From the NCBI GenBank assembly GCA_964387495.1, contig CAYLXB010000018.1, forward strand, positions 1 to 47,968: a DNA stretch of 47,968 nt, read 5' to 3'. The position numbers were made by a program, and so were the translations under genes. Of this stretch, positions 26,709 to 35,307 are shown piece after piece (the stretch's first letter is position 1; each line of letters begins with the position of its first letter). The DNA is from DSXF01 sp964387495 (GTDB taxonomy: Bacteria; Chloroflexota; Anaerolineae; Anaerolineales; Villigracilaceae). The notes beneath the pieces were generated by a model. It did not search any database. It saw nothing but the letters and a program-made list of their open reading frames with translations, and was not told where the DNA came from.

Positions 26709-27107
26709 TTATTTACTTTCAATAGCGTCTTTGACCAATTTCCTAAATTCCTTGGAATCAAAGTACTGCTTTGGAATGGCATCCATGACCCGATAATGTT
26801 TAAAATACTTCCGCGTCCGATCCTGGTATGAACCAGTAAGATAGGCGCTTAGTATAATTATTCGCTTTCCTGGCAAAATGGATAGTCCCTCCAGCGCATT
26901 TAGCAAGAATTCGCCTTGATCGTCCTGGGAGTCACCGGGAATCAGACTGATATCCAATATTGCAATATCAAAATTCGCCCCCTTATATAGATCAAAGGCC
27001 TCTTCTAAAGTTCGCGCACTGTGTACATTATATCCCTTTAGTGAATCGCGAACAATTTCAATCCAATCGGGATCATCCTCAAGGTGAAGTATTTTTATTT
27101 TTTTCAT
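26709..27107 (-). CDS. Single-domain response regulator
   Basis: A 132-residue stand-alone receiver with no output domain. It has the acidic triad LEDDPDW near residues 9-15, phospho-acceptor D52 (ILDISL), a SAY region at the switch position and a conserved lysine in IPKQYF. Such proteins pass phosphate in relays or act by protein contact. Its ATG at 27107 overlaps the stop of the receiver-like gene upstream (ATGA) and is preceded by GGAG at good spacing. The natural partners are the multi-GAF kinase upstream and the REC-TIR protein downstream. Confidence 0.9.
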   Translation of the reverse strand: MKKIKILHLEDDPDWIEIVRDSLKGYNVHSARTLEEAFDLYKGANFDIAILDISLIPGDSQDDQGEFLLNALEGLSILPGKRIIILSAYLTGSYQDRTRKYFKHYRVMDAIPKQYFDSKEFRKLVKDAIESK

Positions 27108-27574
27108 TTTCTATTCTCCAAATCAAGCATAATAGCTAGTTGCTTGAGCGTATCCTGCCGTGTTCGATTTGAATCACCAACCTTATTCAATCCATTGGCT
27201 ACCTTTGCTGTAATAAGTTCATCTTCCACGAGTTTTAGCAACCCATCACGTTCGTAGGGCTTTCGCGCACAATCATAAACACCGGCCCGGAATAAGAGCC
27301 TGACAGTTTCGTTGTTTTGGATGACCGGAAAAACAACAATAAAATGCCATTTGCTGAATAATGGCTTAAGCACATCCAAGTTGTTGGTGGCTAATTCTAG
27401 ACCAATAAAGATTAAGTCAAAACCGTTTACTTTTCCTAATTGGTCCTTGAGTGACAAAATTTGATCTTGCCCAGTTAAAGCAACTACCTCATAATCATCA
27501 CTGAGGACGCTTTTTGCAAACTCAAGCCACTCAGGGTGCTTATCAAGAAGCAAGATTTTATATTTGTTTTTCAT
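27104..27574 (-). CDS. Receiver-like protein lacking the phospho-acceptor Asp (pseudoreceiver)
   Basis: A 156-residue protein with a receiver-like fold: ILLLDKHPEWLEF at the start, FDLIFIGLEL at strand 3, IVVFPVIQN at strand 4 and ARKPYERDGL at strand 5. At strand 3, where the phosphorylatable Asp normally stands (xDLxL), there is Gly, and the acidic pocket keeps only one Asp. The strand-5 Lys-Pro is kept. It probably cannot be phosphorylated in the usual way and may act as a scaffold, inhibitor or ligand-sensing receiver. A C-terminal helix extends about 35 residues past the domain. It starts at the ATG at 27574 after GAGGTG, 18 bases past the kinase gene. Confidence 0.82.
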   Translation of the reverse strand: MKNKYKILLLDKHPEWLEFAKSVLSDDYEVVALTGQDQILSLKDQLGKVNGFDLIFIGLELATNNLDVLKPLFSKWHFIVVFPVIQNNETVRLLFRAGVYDCARKPYERDGLLKLVEDELITAKVANGLNKVGDSNRTRQDTLKQLAIMLDLENRK

Positions 27575-27592
27575 AATTCACCTCGTTCACAA

Positions 27593-30500
27593 CTAACAAG
27601 GAGGTAATCGTACCATAAAAGTGGTATTTCTGTCATTACTTTCAAGAAGGATCGCAGTTCCTCCTTGTTCTTGCATGGCAGTTCTCGTCCCCCATAATCC
27701 CAAACCATAACTCTGATCATTTTCTGATTGCGAACTTCTGCTAGAAAATGCTCTAAAAATGCTTTCCCATCGATCAGGAGCAATAGCTGGACCATGATTG
27801 GTAAAAAGAATTTCAACGTATCCGTCATCACCACGTCGTCCAATAATCTCAACCGTATCTGATTGTAGTCCTCTTCCCAGGATGCCCTTCTGCGCGTACT
27901 TGACCGCATTATTCAGTAATTCTGTCAAATAACTCTGCACCTTGGTTACTTGCACAAACACTTTGGGTAAATTTGGATCTACATCTGATGAGACCGTAAT
28001 GTGATCGGGAGTGGCGCATTGCCCTATAGCGACCCGAACCATCTCAGCAACCGTTATTTCCGCTTTAGGTTCTGCCATAAACGGCTTAAATAAGTCGTCA
28101 GTTGCCTTGATCATATCCTCCACATTTCTTAGAATAATTTGAATATCTCTCTTTTGATTCTCAGTAATATTTGTCGCGTGTTGGAATCGTTCTCGCGCAA
28201 GGAATTTAATTTTTCCAGCAGCATTCCCAACCTTATGCGCTACCTCCGCAGTCACGATCCCCATACTTGCATTAACTTGGTTGATTAACCTTTTATCTTC
28301 TGCCTCTTGCGCATTCATCTTCTGTCTTATAAGAATAGCGAGCTGTGACCCGAGTCGCATGATAAGCTGGCGGCTATAAGGGCTAAAAGCAAATGGCTTG
28401 GGGTCTTCAACATTTAAGACGCCGATCAAAGTATCCCCTATCAGCATCGGAACCGCAAATTCTGAACGTGTATCAGATAAATAGCCCACATATTCAGGGA
28501 AGTTTTTTGTATCATCTGCATAGATTGCGCACTTTTGCTTTGCCGCTTTACCAGTTAGACCTACATTTATCGGTATATATTCATAATTCCGATTTGTAAC
28601 ATCACCATGTTTGGCATATATCACAAGCCCATCTCTCCTCGAATCGTAGAGCTGAATGGTGCCACTCTTTGCATTTATACGCCTAAGGATGCCTTCAAGA
28701 ATATTTTGCAAAAATTCCGGCAAGTTTGTATGTAGCTCTACTGCACTGATAATGCTTTGGACCGTTTCCAGTTGTTGATTTGCATTGTAAAGACTACCCG
28801 TCATATTCATTGCTGTAGCAGCTTGGTCAGCAAAAAGGTCAAGAATAATCTCATCTCGACGAGTGAAGTGGTGTCTTTCACGTATGTAATTCACAAACAA
28901 GATCCCACTAGCTTTGCCTCCATGACCGAGAGGAACTGCGGCACAGGATTTCACGCCCCGTTCGCGAATAAAGCCACTTTCACCCAATATCGGACTTATA
29001 AGGGGGTCCTCTGCCAATAGTACTTTTCCATTTCGAATTATTCGCGTCGCCACACCATTCTTGCTTGGCAACGGTTGGCGCTCCGAACCTATAACTACCG
29101 GTAAATAATACTCATCTGTGTCTGAATCATACTGATAAACCGTTGCCATGTCTGCATTTAATAATTCTCTTGCTATTTTCACTATCTTGGTTAGAAGTTT
29201 TTCCAGATCGCTTTCGGATGTAAGTAGCTTACTCAAAGCTTGTAAACTTTCAAGTTCACGAATGTTGTGAAGAGCGATCGCTGCTTGGTCAGACATGGAC
29301 TGTAGAACGCGCAAATCATCACTGTCATAGACATAATCTTTTATTGGGTGATAGGTAGCAATCACTCCCAGTACTTTATCATTAACCATCATCGGTACTC
29401 CAAGCCATGATGCAAAGGTTTGTCCGCCAAGATATTCGTGGCGCCCTGGCTGGGCATACCAGTCTTCTGATTCAAATTTCGTAGCAATTAGGATAGGCTG
29501 ATGTGTTCTAATAATCTCCTCAGTTCGTCCTTTACCAGCTTTACGGGGCTGCCAATCTTTGTTTTCACTAACATCGATTTGTTGACCATTAACATATGCC
29601 AAGCCAAACCTTACAATATCAGTTACATCGTCGTACAGAGCAATGTACATATTGTCTGTATCCATCAACAGACTCGCTTTTTCATGAATCAATTCCAATA
29701 CATCTGATTCTTGTAAGCGAATACCTGAAGAAATAACTTGGCCGAAATCTACCAGGGCTACAAGCTTTTGATTAACATCATAGTACATCCTAGAATTATC
29801 TAGGGCGATTGCTGCCTGATTAGCCATGGCTTGCAAAATATGTAAATCATCACTATCGTAACCATAGTCTTCTGTCGGGTGGTAAGTAGCAATCATACCC
29901 AAGACTTTTTCACCAACCATCATCGGTACACCAAGCCACGAGGGAGAAATGGGTAAGTCTTCAGTGTATTGCTGGTGCTCTGATTGGGCATACCAGTTTT
30001 TTGAGTCAGATTTTGTTGCAATCAGAACAGATTTTTTTGTACTAATGATCTCCTCGGTTTGCCCCTTACCCGCTTTACGAGGCTGCCATTTATCATCTTT
30101 AGAAACATCGATTTGCTTACCATTAACATATGCCAGGCCAAATCTTACGATATCAGTCACGTTGTCGTACAGAGCAATATACATATTGTCTGTATCCATC
30201 AACAGGCTCGCTTTTTCACGGATTAGATGAAGGATTTGGGATTCCTTTAAGCGGGCACCACTGGTCATTGACAGGCCCATTTCGGTCACAACAACCATTG
30301 ATTCATGTAATTGAGCATTACGAACGATCTCAGCCACCTGAACGGCAATGGCTTCTAGCATATGCAAGTCATGTTCATCAAATGCATTCAGTTTTGGATG
30401 CTCAATATTGATCACACCAAGCATCCTGTCTTCCAACATAATCGGGACTGCCATTTCACTTTTGGTGCCGCGCAGGAACTTCACATATCGTTTGTCACCT

Positions 30501-33500
30501 TTGACATCGGGCACCAATGCAGGCTCTTTATGTTCAGCAACCCAACCGATAATTCCTTTCCCTAATTGAATATTTCGATGCTTCTTATTACCAATTTGTC
30601 CGATATAGGCATGAAGCTCCAATTCTTCCGTCTTGCGATTGAATAATCTGATGGTTCCATAATTAGCTGCTAATGCACCTAGGATTTCTTCCAAGATATT
30701 ATGTAAGGCACTGTCAAGTCCAAACTCGACGGAGACTTTTTGTCCAATTCTAGCTAATGTATCCAATCGGCCATAGAGCCGCGCATTTTGGACAGCAACC
30801 ACGGTGGCGCCGGCCAGCGCTTCGATCAAACGCACATGATCGCCAGAAAATGCATCTGCTTCAGTGCTTTCTACGTTTAGCGTTCCAATTACTCTTCCCC
30901 CGTGAAGGAGTGGAACGGCCAACTCGGATTTTACATCCTCATACCACTTACTGTAGTAATGATCTTTGACAACATTTCTACAGTTATATGGTTTTCCCAA
31001 TGCAACAACATGTCCATTGATACTTTTACTGTTGATGGGAAGCTTGTATTGCTTTCGCTCTTGGGTAACGTCGCGGCCATACTCTAATCCGAGAGAGAGA
31101 GCATCCGCCTTCTCGTCCAGGAGCCAAATCCCCACATACTTTGCAGGAGTTAGTTTTGTGGCCTGCTCGGCAATTAAATTATATATATACTCCAAGGAGG
31201 TCGTACTTGTGAAAGCATAAACTTTTTGCAGTGCCTCGATATTGTGGATTTGCTCATCCAACCTTGAATGAAGGTTGGCATACAAATTCGCCGTATTGAT
31301 GGCAACAGCAGCCTGCCCGGCAAGAATGACAGCCAATTCCTCTGACTCCTCGTCAAAAGCGTTATAACGGTCGCTTTCAGCGTTGAGTACCCCAATGAGT
31401 TTCTTCCCCACCATCATTGGAACATCAAGTTCAGAATGTGTACCGGGTACATGGCAAATATACCTGTGATCTTTAGAAATATCTCCAACCCGGACAGGTT
31501 TTTCTAATTCTGCTGCGCTTCCGATCAGGCCTTCCCCAAAGGCTACACTATCATATCGCTTCTTACCAATAGCATACTGGAACTCTAACCGGTTTGTGCT
31601 CCTGCTGTACAACGCAATTGATCCAACTTCACACCCCAAGATTTGAAGGGATTTCTCGAGTAATCTTTGTAAAAGTTCATCGCGGTTGAGTGTGCTCGTA
31701 ATATCTTTGGAAATGTCCTGCAGGATCTTTCGTTGAGAAAACAATCTACTGTTACGGATCGCAATTGCAGCCTGACTCGCAAACAACTCAATTAATCCTC
31801 TTTGCTGTTGGTCAAATGGCTGCTTTATATGATAACTTGTGAACAACACACCCAATACCTCGGCCCCCACGCACAGGGGGACGGCTGCTGCTGACTCGAT
31901 ATTCTCGCGGAAGACGAAACGTTTATCTGGAGCGTCCTGCCGCTCAGTAAAGGGTTGGGTCAGAGCAGGTTCGTTTTGAGCATCGATAAAGTACTTTGGC
32001 TCTCCTTCGCTAACGATTGCGTAGACAACATCGTCGCGGTGAATTTTCTTCTTCGATATGGGTATTTTGCGCTCGCCTATTTGCACTGGAGGAAGGTCAA
32101 AATCATCAAGATTCTGGTGATACACATATAGATCCGCTAAATCCGCATCCAGCGTTGTTCTTGCTCCGGCAACAATTCGTTTCAATATGCCCTTTAATTC
32201 GTTCTCCCTGGTTGGAAGGGATAGCAATGATGTGCCGATTGTGGATATCTTGCGTAACGCCTCTGCCCTTTTATTCGCTTGGTGATAAAGGTTGGCGTTT
32301 GCGATCGCGACCGCGGATTGAATGGCGAACAGTTCAACCATCTCGCGCTGAGGCTGTAGAAAAGTCTGAGGAGAACGATAATTTACAAACAATACGCCGA
32401 CAATTTTATTCTCAACAACCAGTGGGATGATGGCAGTGGATTTTATCTTTTCTCTGATCGTAAATCTTTCCGCTGGAGCATCAGGGGGAGGAGCAGATTT
32501 AAACGGTTGGGTTAGTAACGATTCATTTTGAGAATCTCTATAATACTTTATTATTTCCCCCCTAACTACTTGATATGCAACATCGTCTTGACGAATGACC
32601 TTAATCTCGGCACTTTGGACAATTCGTTCACCTACTTGAATTGGGGGCAAATTAAACTGATCAGTGTTGGCATCATATTGATACAAATCGACCAAGTCAG
32701 CCTGCAGGGTTTTCTTTGCACCCTGAGCAATATGTCTGAGTACCTCATTGATGTTGCCGCGTTGTGCAGGTATCGAAACCAACTTGAAGCTGACCCGGTA
32801 CAGGTTTTTAAGAGTCTCTGCCTTCTTGGCAGCTTGTTCATACAAACGCAGGTTGCTAATCGCAACAGATGCCTGGTATGCAAATACCCGGATCAGATTC
32901 TTCTCTTCCTCGCTAAACTGATGAAGCCTCCGGTAATCGATATAGAGTACCCCTATGAATTTGTCTCCCATTTTCAAGGCAATCCCCATGAAGGCCTTGA
33001 TTTTTTCCTTTTCGACAAAGGTACCCAATTTCATTGATGCTTTGCTGACATCCGGGAGAATAATTTCTCCCTTTTGTTTCACAAAGGCAGCAATGCCGTC
33101 TGGCCGGGGTTTTTCCTCGGGGGGATGGGATAATCCAAATGACGCAACGTTTTCCAGTTCATCAAATTCTCCCCGTTCCGGGTCATACGGATAAATTACT
33201 GAACAATCCGCATTCGTAACATCACAAGCACCTTTCACGATCTCCTGAAGCACATTCTTGGGGTTCTCGACAATCAAGCGCTCAAATTTCACACCAATAT
33301 CGAGGAGTCGCGTTAGTGTTCTTCTACTGCTGTCCGCTTCCAGCGTGAGGGAGATCTGATTTGCATAATTTTTGACAAGCTGTTTTTCTATATCTGTAAA
33401 CTCGCGCTCCATGAAAGTCAGGATGGTGATTACGCCTTTGGTAGTGCTCTGTACCTTAAACGGTACTGCCAAAGCGGATTTCCATCCCATTTCCCTTGCG

Positions 33501-33787
33501 TGTTTCTTAAATAGAAATCTCCGGTCCGCTAATAAATCATTCGCCATCTGCGTCTCACCCGTTTTAAAGGCCTGGCTGGTTAGCGACAATTTCGACAAAC
33601 TCAGACTGGCAGCCTCTTTCTTGAAACTTTCAGGGAGACCGACCGAGGCACTTAGCACCAAATTCCGGCCACTCTCGTCTACAACCCAGATGCTGGTTGT
33701 TGAACTGACTGCCCGGCTTAATGCTTCAGCAATTGTCTGGAACACATCAAGGCCTTTTTCTTCAATCAGGTTTTGAATTCGCTTCAT
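27593..33787 (-). CDS. Giant soluble histidine kinase with about eleven GAF domains
   Basis: A 2064-residue cytoplasmic sensor kinase with no membrane segment. I count about eleven GAF domains, at roughly 10-152, 160-316, 325-502, 508-684, 690-838, 850-1005, 1008-1160, 1170-1337, 1345-1511, 1514-1665 and 1675-1823, most ending in a QAA.AI.N-type helix. The transmitter follows: an H-box-like AEVAHKVGN with H1851, an N-box ELLNNAVKYA (N1959/N1960) and a G2 box YGLGLWG. The G1 Asp is replaced by Asn (TNHGPAI), which is seen in working kinases too. Domains 8 and 9 are near-duplicates. GAF domains bind cyclic nucleotides or other small ligands, or sense redox state, so many inputs are possible. 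The ATG at 33787 overlaps the AlaRS-like stop as ATGA and has a strong GGGAGG. Confidence 0.92.
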   Translation of the reverse strand: MKRIQNLIEEKGLDVFQTIAEALSRAVSSTTSIWVVDESGRNLVLSASVGLPESFKKEAASLSLSKLSLTSQAFKTGETQMANDLLADRRFLFKKHAREMGWKSALAVPFKVQSTTKGVITILTFMEREFTDIEKQLVKNYANQISLTLEADSSRRTLTRLLDIGVKFERLIVENPKNVLQEIVKGACDVTNADCSVIYPYDPERGEFDELENVASFGLSHPPEEKPRPDGIAAFVKQKGEIILPDVSKASMKLGTFVEKEKIKAFMGIALKMGDKFIGVLYIDYRRLHQFSEEEKNLIRVFAYQASVAISNLRLYEQAAKKAETLKNLYRVSFKLVSIPAQRGNINEVLRHIAQGAKKTLQADLVDLYQYDANTDQFNLPPIQVGERIVQSAEIKVIRQDDVAYQVVRGEIIKYYRDSQNESLLTQPFKSAPPPDAPAERFTIREKIKSTAIIPLVVENKIVGVLFVNYRSPQTFLQPQREMVELFAIQSAVAIANANLYHQANKRAEALRKISTIGTSLLSLPTRENELKGILKRIVAGARTTLDADLADLYVYHQNLDDFDLPPVQIGERKIPISKKKIHRDDVVYAIVSEGEPKYFIDAQNEPALTQPFTERQDAPDKRFVFRENIESAAAVPLCVGAEVLGVLFTSYHIKQPFDQQQRGLIELFASQAAIAIRNSRLFSQRKILQDISKDITSTLNRDELLQRLLEKSLQILGCEVGSIALYSRSTNRLEFQYAIGKKRYDSVAFGEGLIGSAAELEKPVRVGDISKDHRYICHVPGTHSELDVPMMVGKKLIGVLNAESDRYNAFDEESEELAVILAGQAAVAINTANLYANLHSRLDEQIHNIEALQKVYAFTSTTSLEYIYNLIAEQATKLTPAKYVGIWLLDEKADALSLGLEYGRDVTQERKQYKLPINSKSINGHVVALGKPYNCRNVVKDHYYSKWYEDVKSELAVPLLHGGRVIGTLNVESTEADAFSGDHVRLIEALAGATVVAVQNARLYGRLDTLARIGQKVSVEFGLDSALHNILEEILGALAANYGTIRLFNRKTEELELHAYIGQIGNKKHRNIQLGKGIIGWVAEHKEPALVPDVKGDKRYVKFLRGTKSEMAVPIMLEDRMLGVINIEHPKLNAFDEHDLHMLEAIAVQVAEIVRNAQLHESMVVVTEMGLSMTSGARLKESQILHLIREKASLLMDTDNMYIALYDNVTDIVRFGLAYVNGKQIDVSKDDKWQPRKAGKGQTEEIISTKKSVLIATKSDSKNWYAQSEHQQYTEDLPISPSWLGVPMMVGEKVLGMIATYHPTEDYGYDSDDLHILQAMANQAAIALDNSRMYYDVNQKLVALVDFGQVISSGIRLQESDVLELIHEKASLLMDTDNMYIALYDDVTDIVRFGLAYVNGQQIDVSENKDWQPRKAGKGRTEEIIRTHQPILIATKFESEDWYAQPGRHEYLGGQTFASWLGVPMMVNDKVLGVIATYHPIKDYVYDSDDLRVLQSMSDQAAIALHNIRELESLQALSKLLTSESDLEKLLTKIVKIARELLNADMATVYQYDSDTDEYYLPVVIGSERQPLPSKNGVATRIIRNGKVLLAEDPLISPILGESGFIRERGVKSCAAVPLGHGGKASGILFVNYIRERHHFTRRDEIILDLFADQAATAMNMTGSLYNANQQLETVQSIISAVELHTNLPEFLQNILEGILRRINAKSGTIQLYDSRRDGLVIYAKHGDVTNRNYEYIPINVGLTGKAAKQKCAIYADDTKNFPEYVGYLSDTRSEFAVPMLIGDTLIGVLNVEDPKPFAFSPYSRQLIMRLGSQLAILIRQKMNAQEAEDKRLINQVNASMGIVTAEVAHKVGNAAGKIKFLARERFQHATNITENQKRDIQIILRNVEDMIKATDDLFKPFMAEPKAEITVAEMVRVAIGQCATPDHITVSSDVDPNLPKVFVQVTKVQSYLTELLNNAVKYAQKGILGRGLQSDTVEIIGRRGDDGYVEILFTNHGPAIAPDRWESIFRAFSSRSSQSENDQSYGLGLWGTRTAMQEQGGTAILLESNDRNTTFMVRLPPC
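29252..30250 (-). repeat. Internal duplication encoding GAF domains 8 and 9
   Basis: The segments 29783-30250 and about 29252-29716 encode almost the same GAF domain, sharing for example EKASLLMDTDNMYIALYD, VTDIVRFGLAYVNG and WLGVPMMV. The DNA is also very similar (compare 29640-29690 with 30173-30222), which points to a recent tandem duplication or gene conversion within the kinase gene. Confidence 0.8.
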
Positions 33788-35127
33788 GATAACCTCCCAT
33801 TGGAAAGGTTGTATTCGAACACTGCATTCTGATATTCATCAGATGCAAAACCGAGTTTGTGGTCGTTTAGAATTTTTTTTGCAAGTAAGTGGGGTAAACC
33901 TTTTTTCTTTTCCAAATAGACGATCTGATACCCAGAAAGGGTTCCCCCGTTGTTTTCGTCTAAAAACTTAAGCAACTGTTTTTTAGCAATATCCATTGAG
34001 CTCGAATACCGGTTTAACTCCATTGAAAAATATTCCTGAACCTTCCCAATTGTCAGTTGTGGACGGCCATCAATAGGCATCGTTAGGGCTACACATGTCA
34101 GTGCATCCGAAATAAATGAATTACTATTAATATCCAGCAACATCATTCTCGTCAGGATTCCTCTAATCAGCACTTTGATGATGCGTTTCCTTCCATTACC
34201 GCCAGGTGGCGGAGCATTGTCTGCAACGAGCATATACAAGGCACGGATGTGATCCGCTATTACCCGCTCACTAGCAATTCTCTCCTCGCCAAGCAAATCA
34301 CTATTACGGGTAAACCGTTTTATACACTGTATCACATCTCCGATTTTGTCTATACCAAATACAGAATCCACGTTTTGCAATATCATGGCAACACGTTCGG
34401 TCCCAATAACCGTCTCAGTAAATGGATTCCCTAGAGTACGTATTTTATTTGTTTTTTCGTCAATTTCCGAACAAATAAAAAGCGAGTTCGAAAACTCGAT
34501 AAAACGTCCACATTTACAGCCAGGCTTGCATTCTTGTCCACAGGCTTTTTCTTTTCCTCTGTCAAAGAACAGTTCTGTATTAGGTCCGCATTTTCGCGAA
34601 TTTTCGATATCCTTTATTCCTTTACCCTGCACCCAGTAATTATTATCAACTCCCAGACCAACAATATGGTTTTCTGGAATACCCTTATTACGCCAGGCTT
34701 GACAAGTTACACTATCCGCAGGTAGATCATTTCCTAATACTGTCCCACCATTAAAATACGAGACCCAAATATTATTTTTATCTAACCCCAATACTGATGT
34801 TGCCAAAGTCCACATCTTCTGGATGGTTTCTACTTTCTCATTGGGACCAAAAACGAAAGCCCCTGGCATTTCAAACAAACTCAGGTGGATATCATCTGTC
34901 CCAACTCGATCGATATCGAAGTGCCGAAAGCACTCTTGCACCAAGACAAAGCGATTGCCATCTCTTTGGTTCGATCTGGACAGCGATGTCTCCACCTGTA
35001 CCAGTCCAGCACTCATCACGAATGACATTGGGATGGATGGGTCTAGCATCGAAGCGCGTGGCAAGATATGGTGCCCCATCTCTTGGTAATACTGTACGAA
35101 ACTTTCCCGAATCTGTTTTGAATCCAT
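33784..35127 (-). CDS. Alanyl-tRNA synthetase-like catalytic module without editing or C-Ala domains
   Basis: A 447-residue homologue of the AlaRS N-terminal half (about 1-461 in E. coli). It aligns from the start (IRESFVQYYQEMGH) through motif 2 (QECFRH with R68, then LFEMPGAFVFG) and CGPNTELFFD to motif 3 (IGTERVAMILQNVDSVF, R245). It then enters the tRNA-recognition helices (ADHIRALYMLVADNAPPP). No editing, HxxxH or C-Ala domain follows. Changes stand out in the amino-acid site: the canonical motif-3 Asp is Glu (E238), TGMG is TVIG, and the IWN of the binding strand is FSN. A CxxxC-x3-CxC cluster (C196, C200, C204, C206) is inserted near that site. It is unlikely to be the housekeeping AlaRS. 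The ATG at 35127 follows GAGGG, and this is the first gene of the island. Confidence 0.88.
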   Translation of the reverse strand: MDSKQIRESFVQYYQEMGHHILPRASMLDPSIPMSFVMSAGLVQVETSLSRSNQRDGNRFVLVQECFRHFDIDRVGTDDIHLSLFEMPGAFVFGPNEKVETIQKMWTLATSVLGLDKNNIWVSYFNGGTVLGNDLPADSVTCQAWRNKGIPENHIVGLGVDNNYWVQGKGIKDIENSRKCGPNTELFFDRGKEKACGQECKPGCKCGRFIEFSNSLFICSEIDEKTNKIRTLGNPFTETVIGTERVAMILQNVDSVFGIDKIGDVIQCIKRFTRNSDLLGEERIASERVIADHIRALYMLVADNAPPPGGNGRKRIIKVLIRGILTRMMLLDINSNSFISDALTCVALTMPIDGRPQLTIGKVQEYFSMELNRYSSSMDIAKKQLLKFLDENNGGTLSGYQIVYLEKKKGLPHLLAKKILNDHKLGFASDEYQNAVFEYNLSNGRLS

Positions 35128-35160
35128 TATCCCTCACCCTATGTTTAAGGTAGTAATATT

Positions 35161-35189
35161 AGTGTATATCACTTTGAGTTAAGAATCAA
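35161..35189 (-). promoter_or_regulatory. Candidate promoter of the AlaRS-like/multi-GAF kinase island
   Basis: On the minus strand TTGATT (35184-35189) and TACACT (35161-35166) are spaced 17 bases apart, about 34 bases upstream of the AlaRS-like ATG at 35127. The match to consensus is moderate. It lies just past the terminator of the metallo-beta-lactamase gene, where the island would need its own promoter. Confidence 0.4.
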
Positions 35190-35255
35190 CTGGTACCGGG
35201 CAGTTATAAAGATATTGTAAGTCAGTACGAATTGTAGATCATTAGCCGTGGAAAC

Positions 35256-35290
35256 AAAAAGGGTGCTCACATAAAACGCGAGCGCCCTTT
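35256..35290 (-). terminator. Terminator of the 35308-40123 gene run
   Basis: On the minus strand GGGCGCTC and GAGCACCC pair with one mismatch, flanked by AAA and TTTTT, over an 11-base loop. It lies 18 bases after the stop of the metallo-beta-lactamase gene. It cleanly separates that operon from the AlaRS-like/TIR island. Confidence 0.8.
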
Positions 35291-35307
35291 ACACATACCT
35301 TTGATGT

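Noticed and set aside
27571..27909. A 112-residue open frame overlapping the kinase C-terminus
   Set aside because: It lies in another frame of the same strand inside the conserved HATPase domain and shows no domain of its own.
25688..35127. Prophage or transposon
   Set aside because: No transposase, integrase, phage structural gene, terminal inverted repeat or tRNA boundary is visible, so only the composition suggests transfer.
33784..35127. Housekeeping alaS or a pseudogene fragment of it
   Set aside because: The frame is intact, starts and ends cleanly with overlaps to its neighbour, and has pocket changes plus an inserted Cys cluster, which argue for a distinct paralogue rather than a broken alaS.
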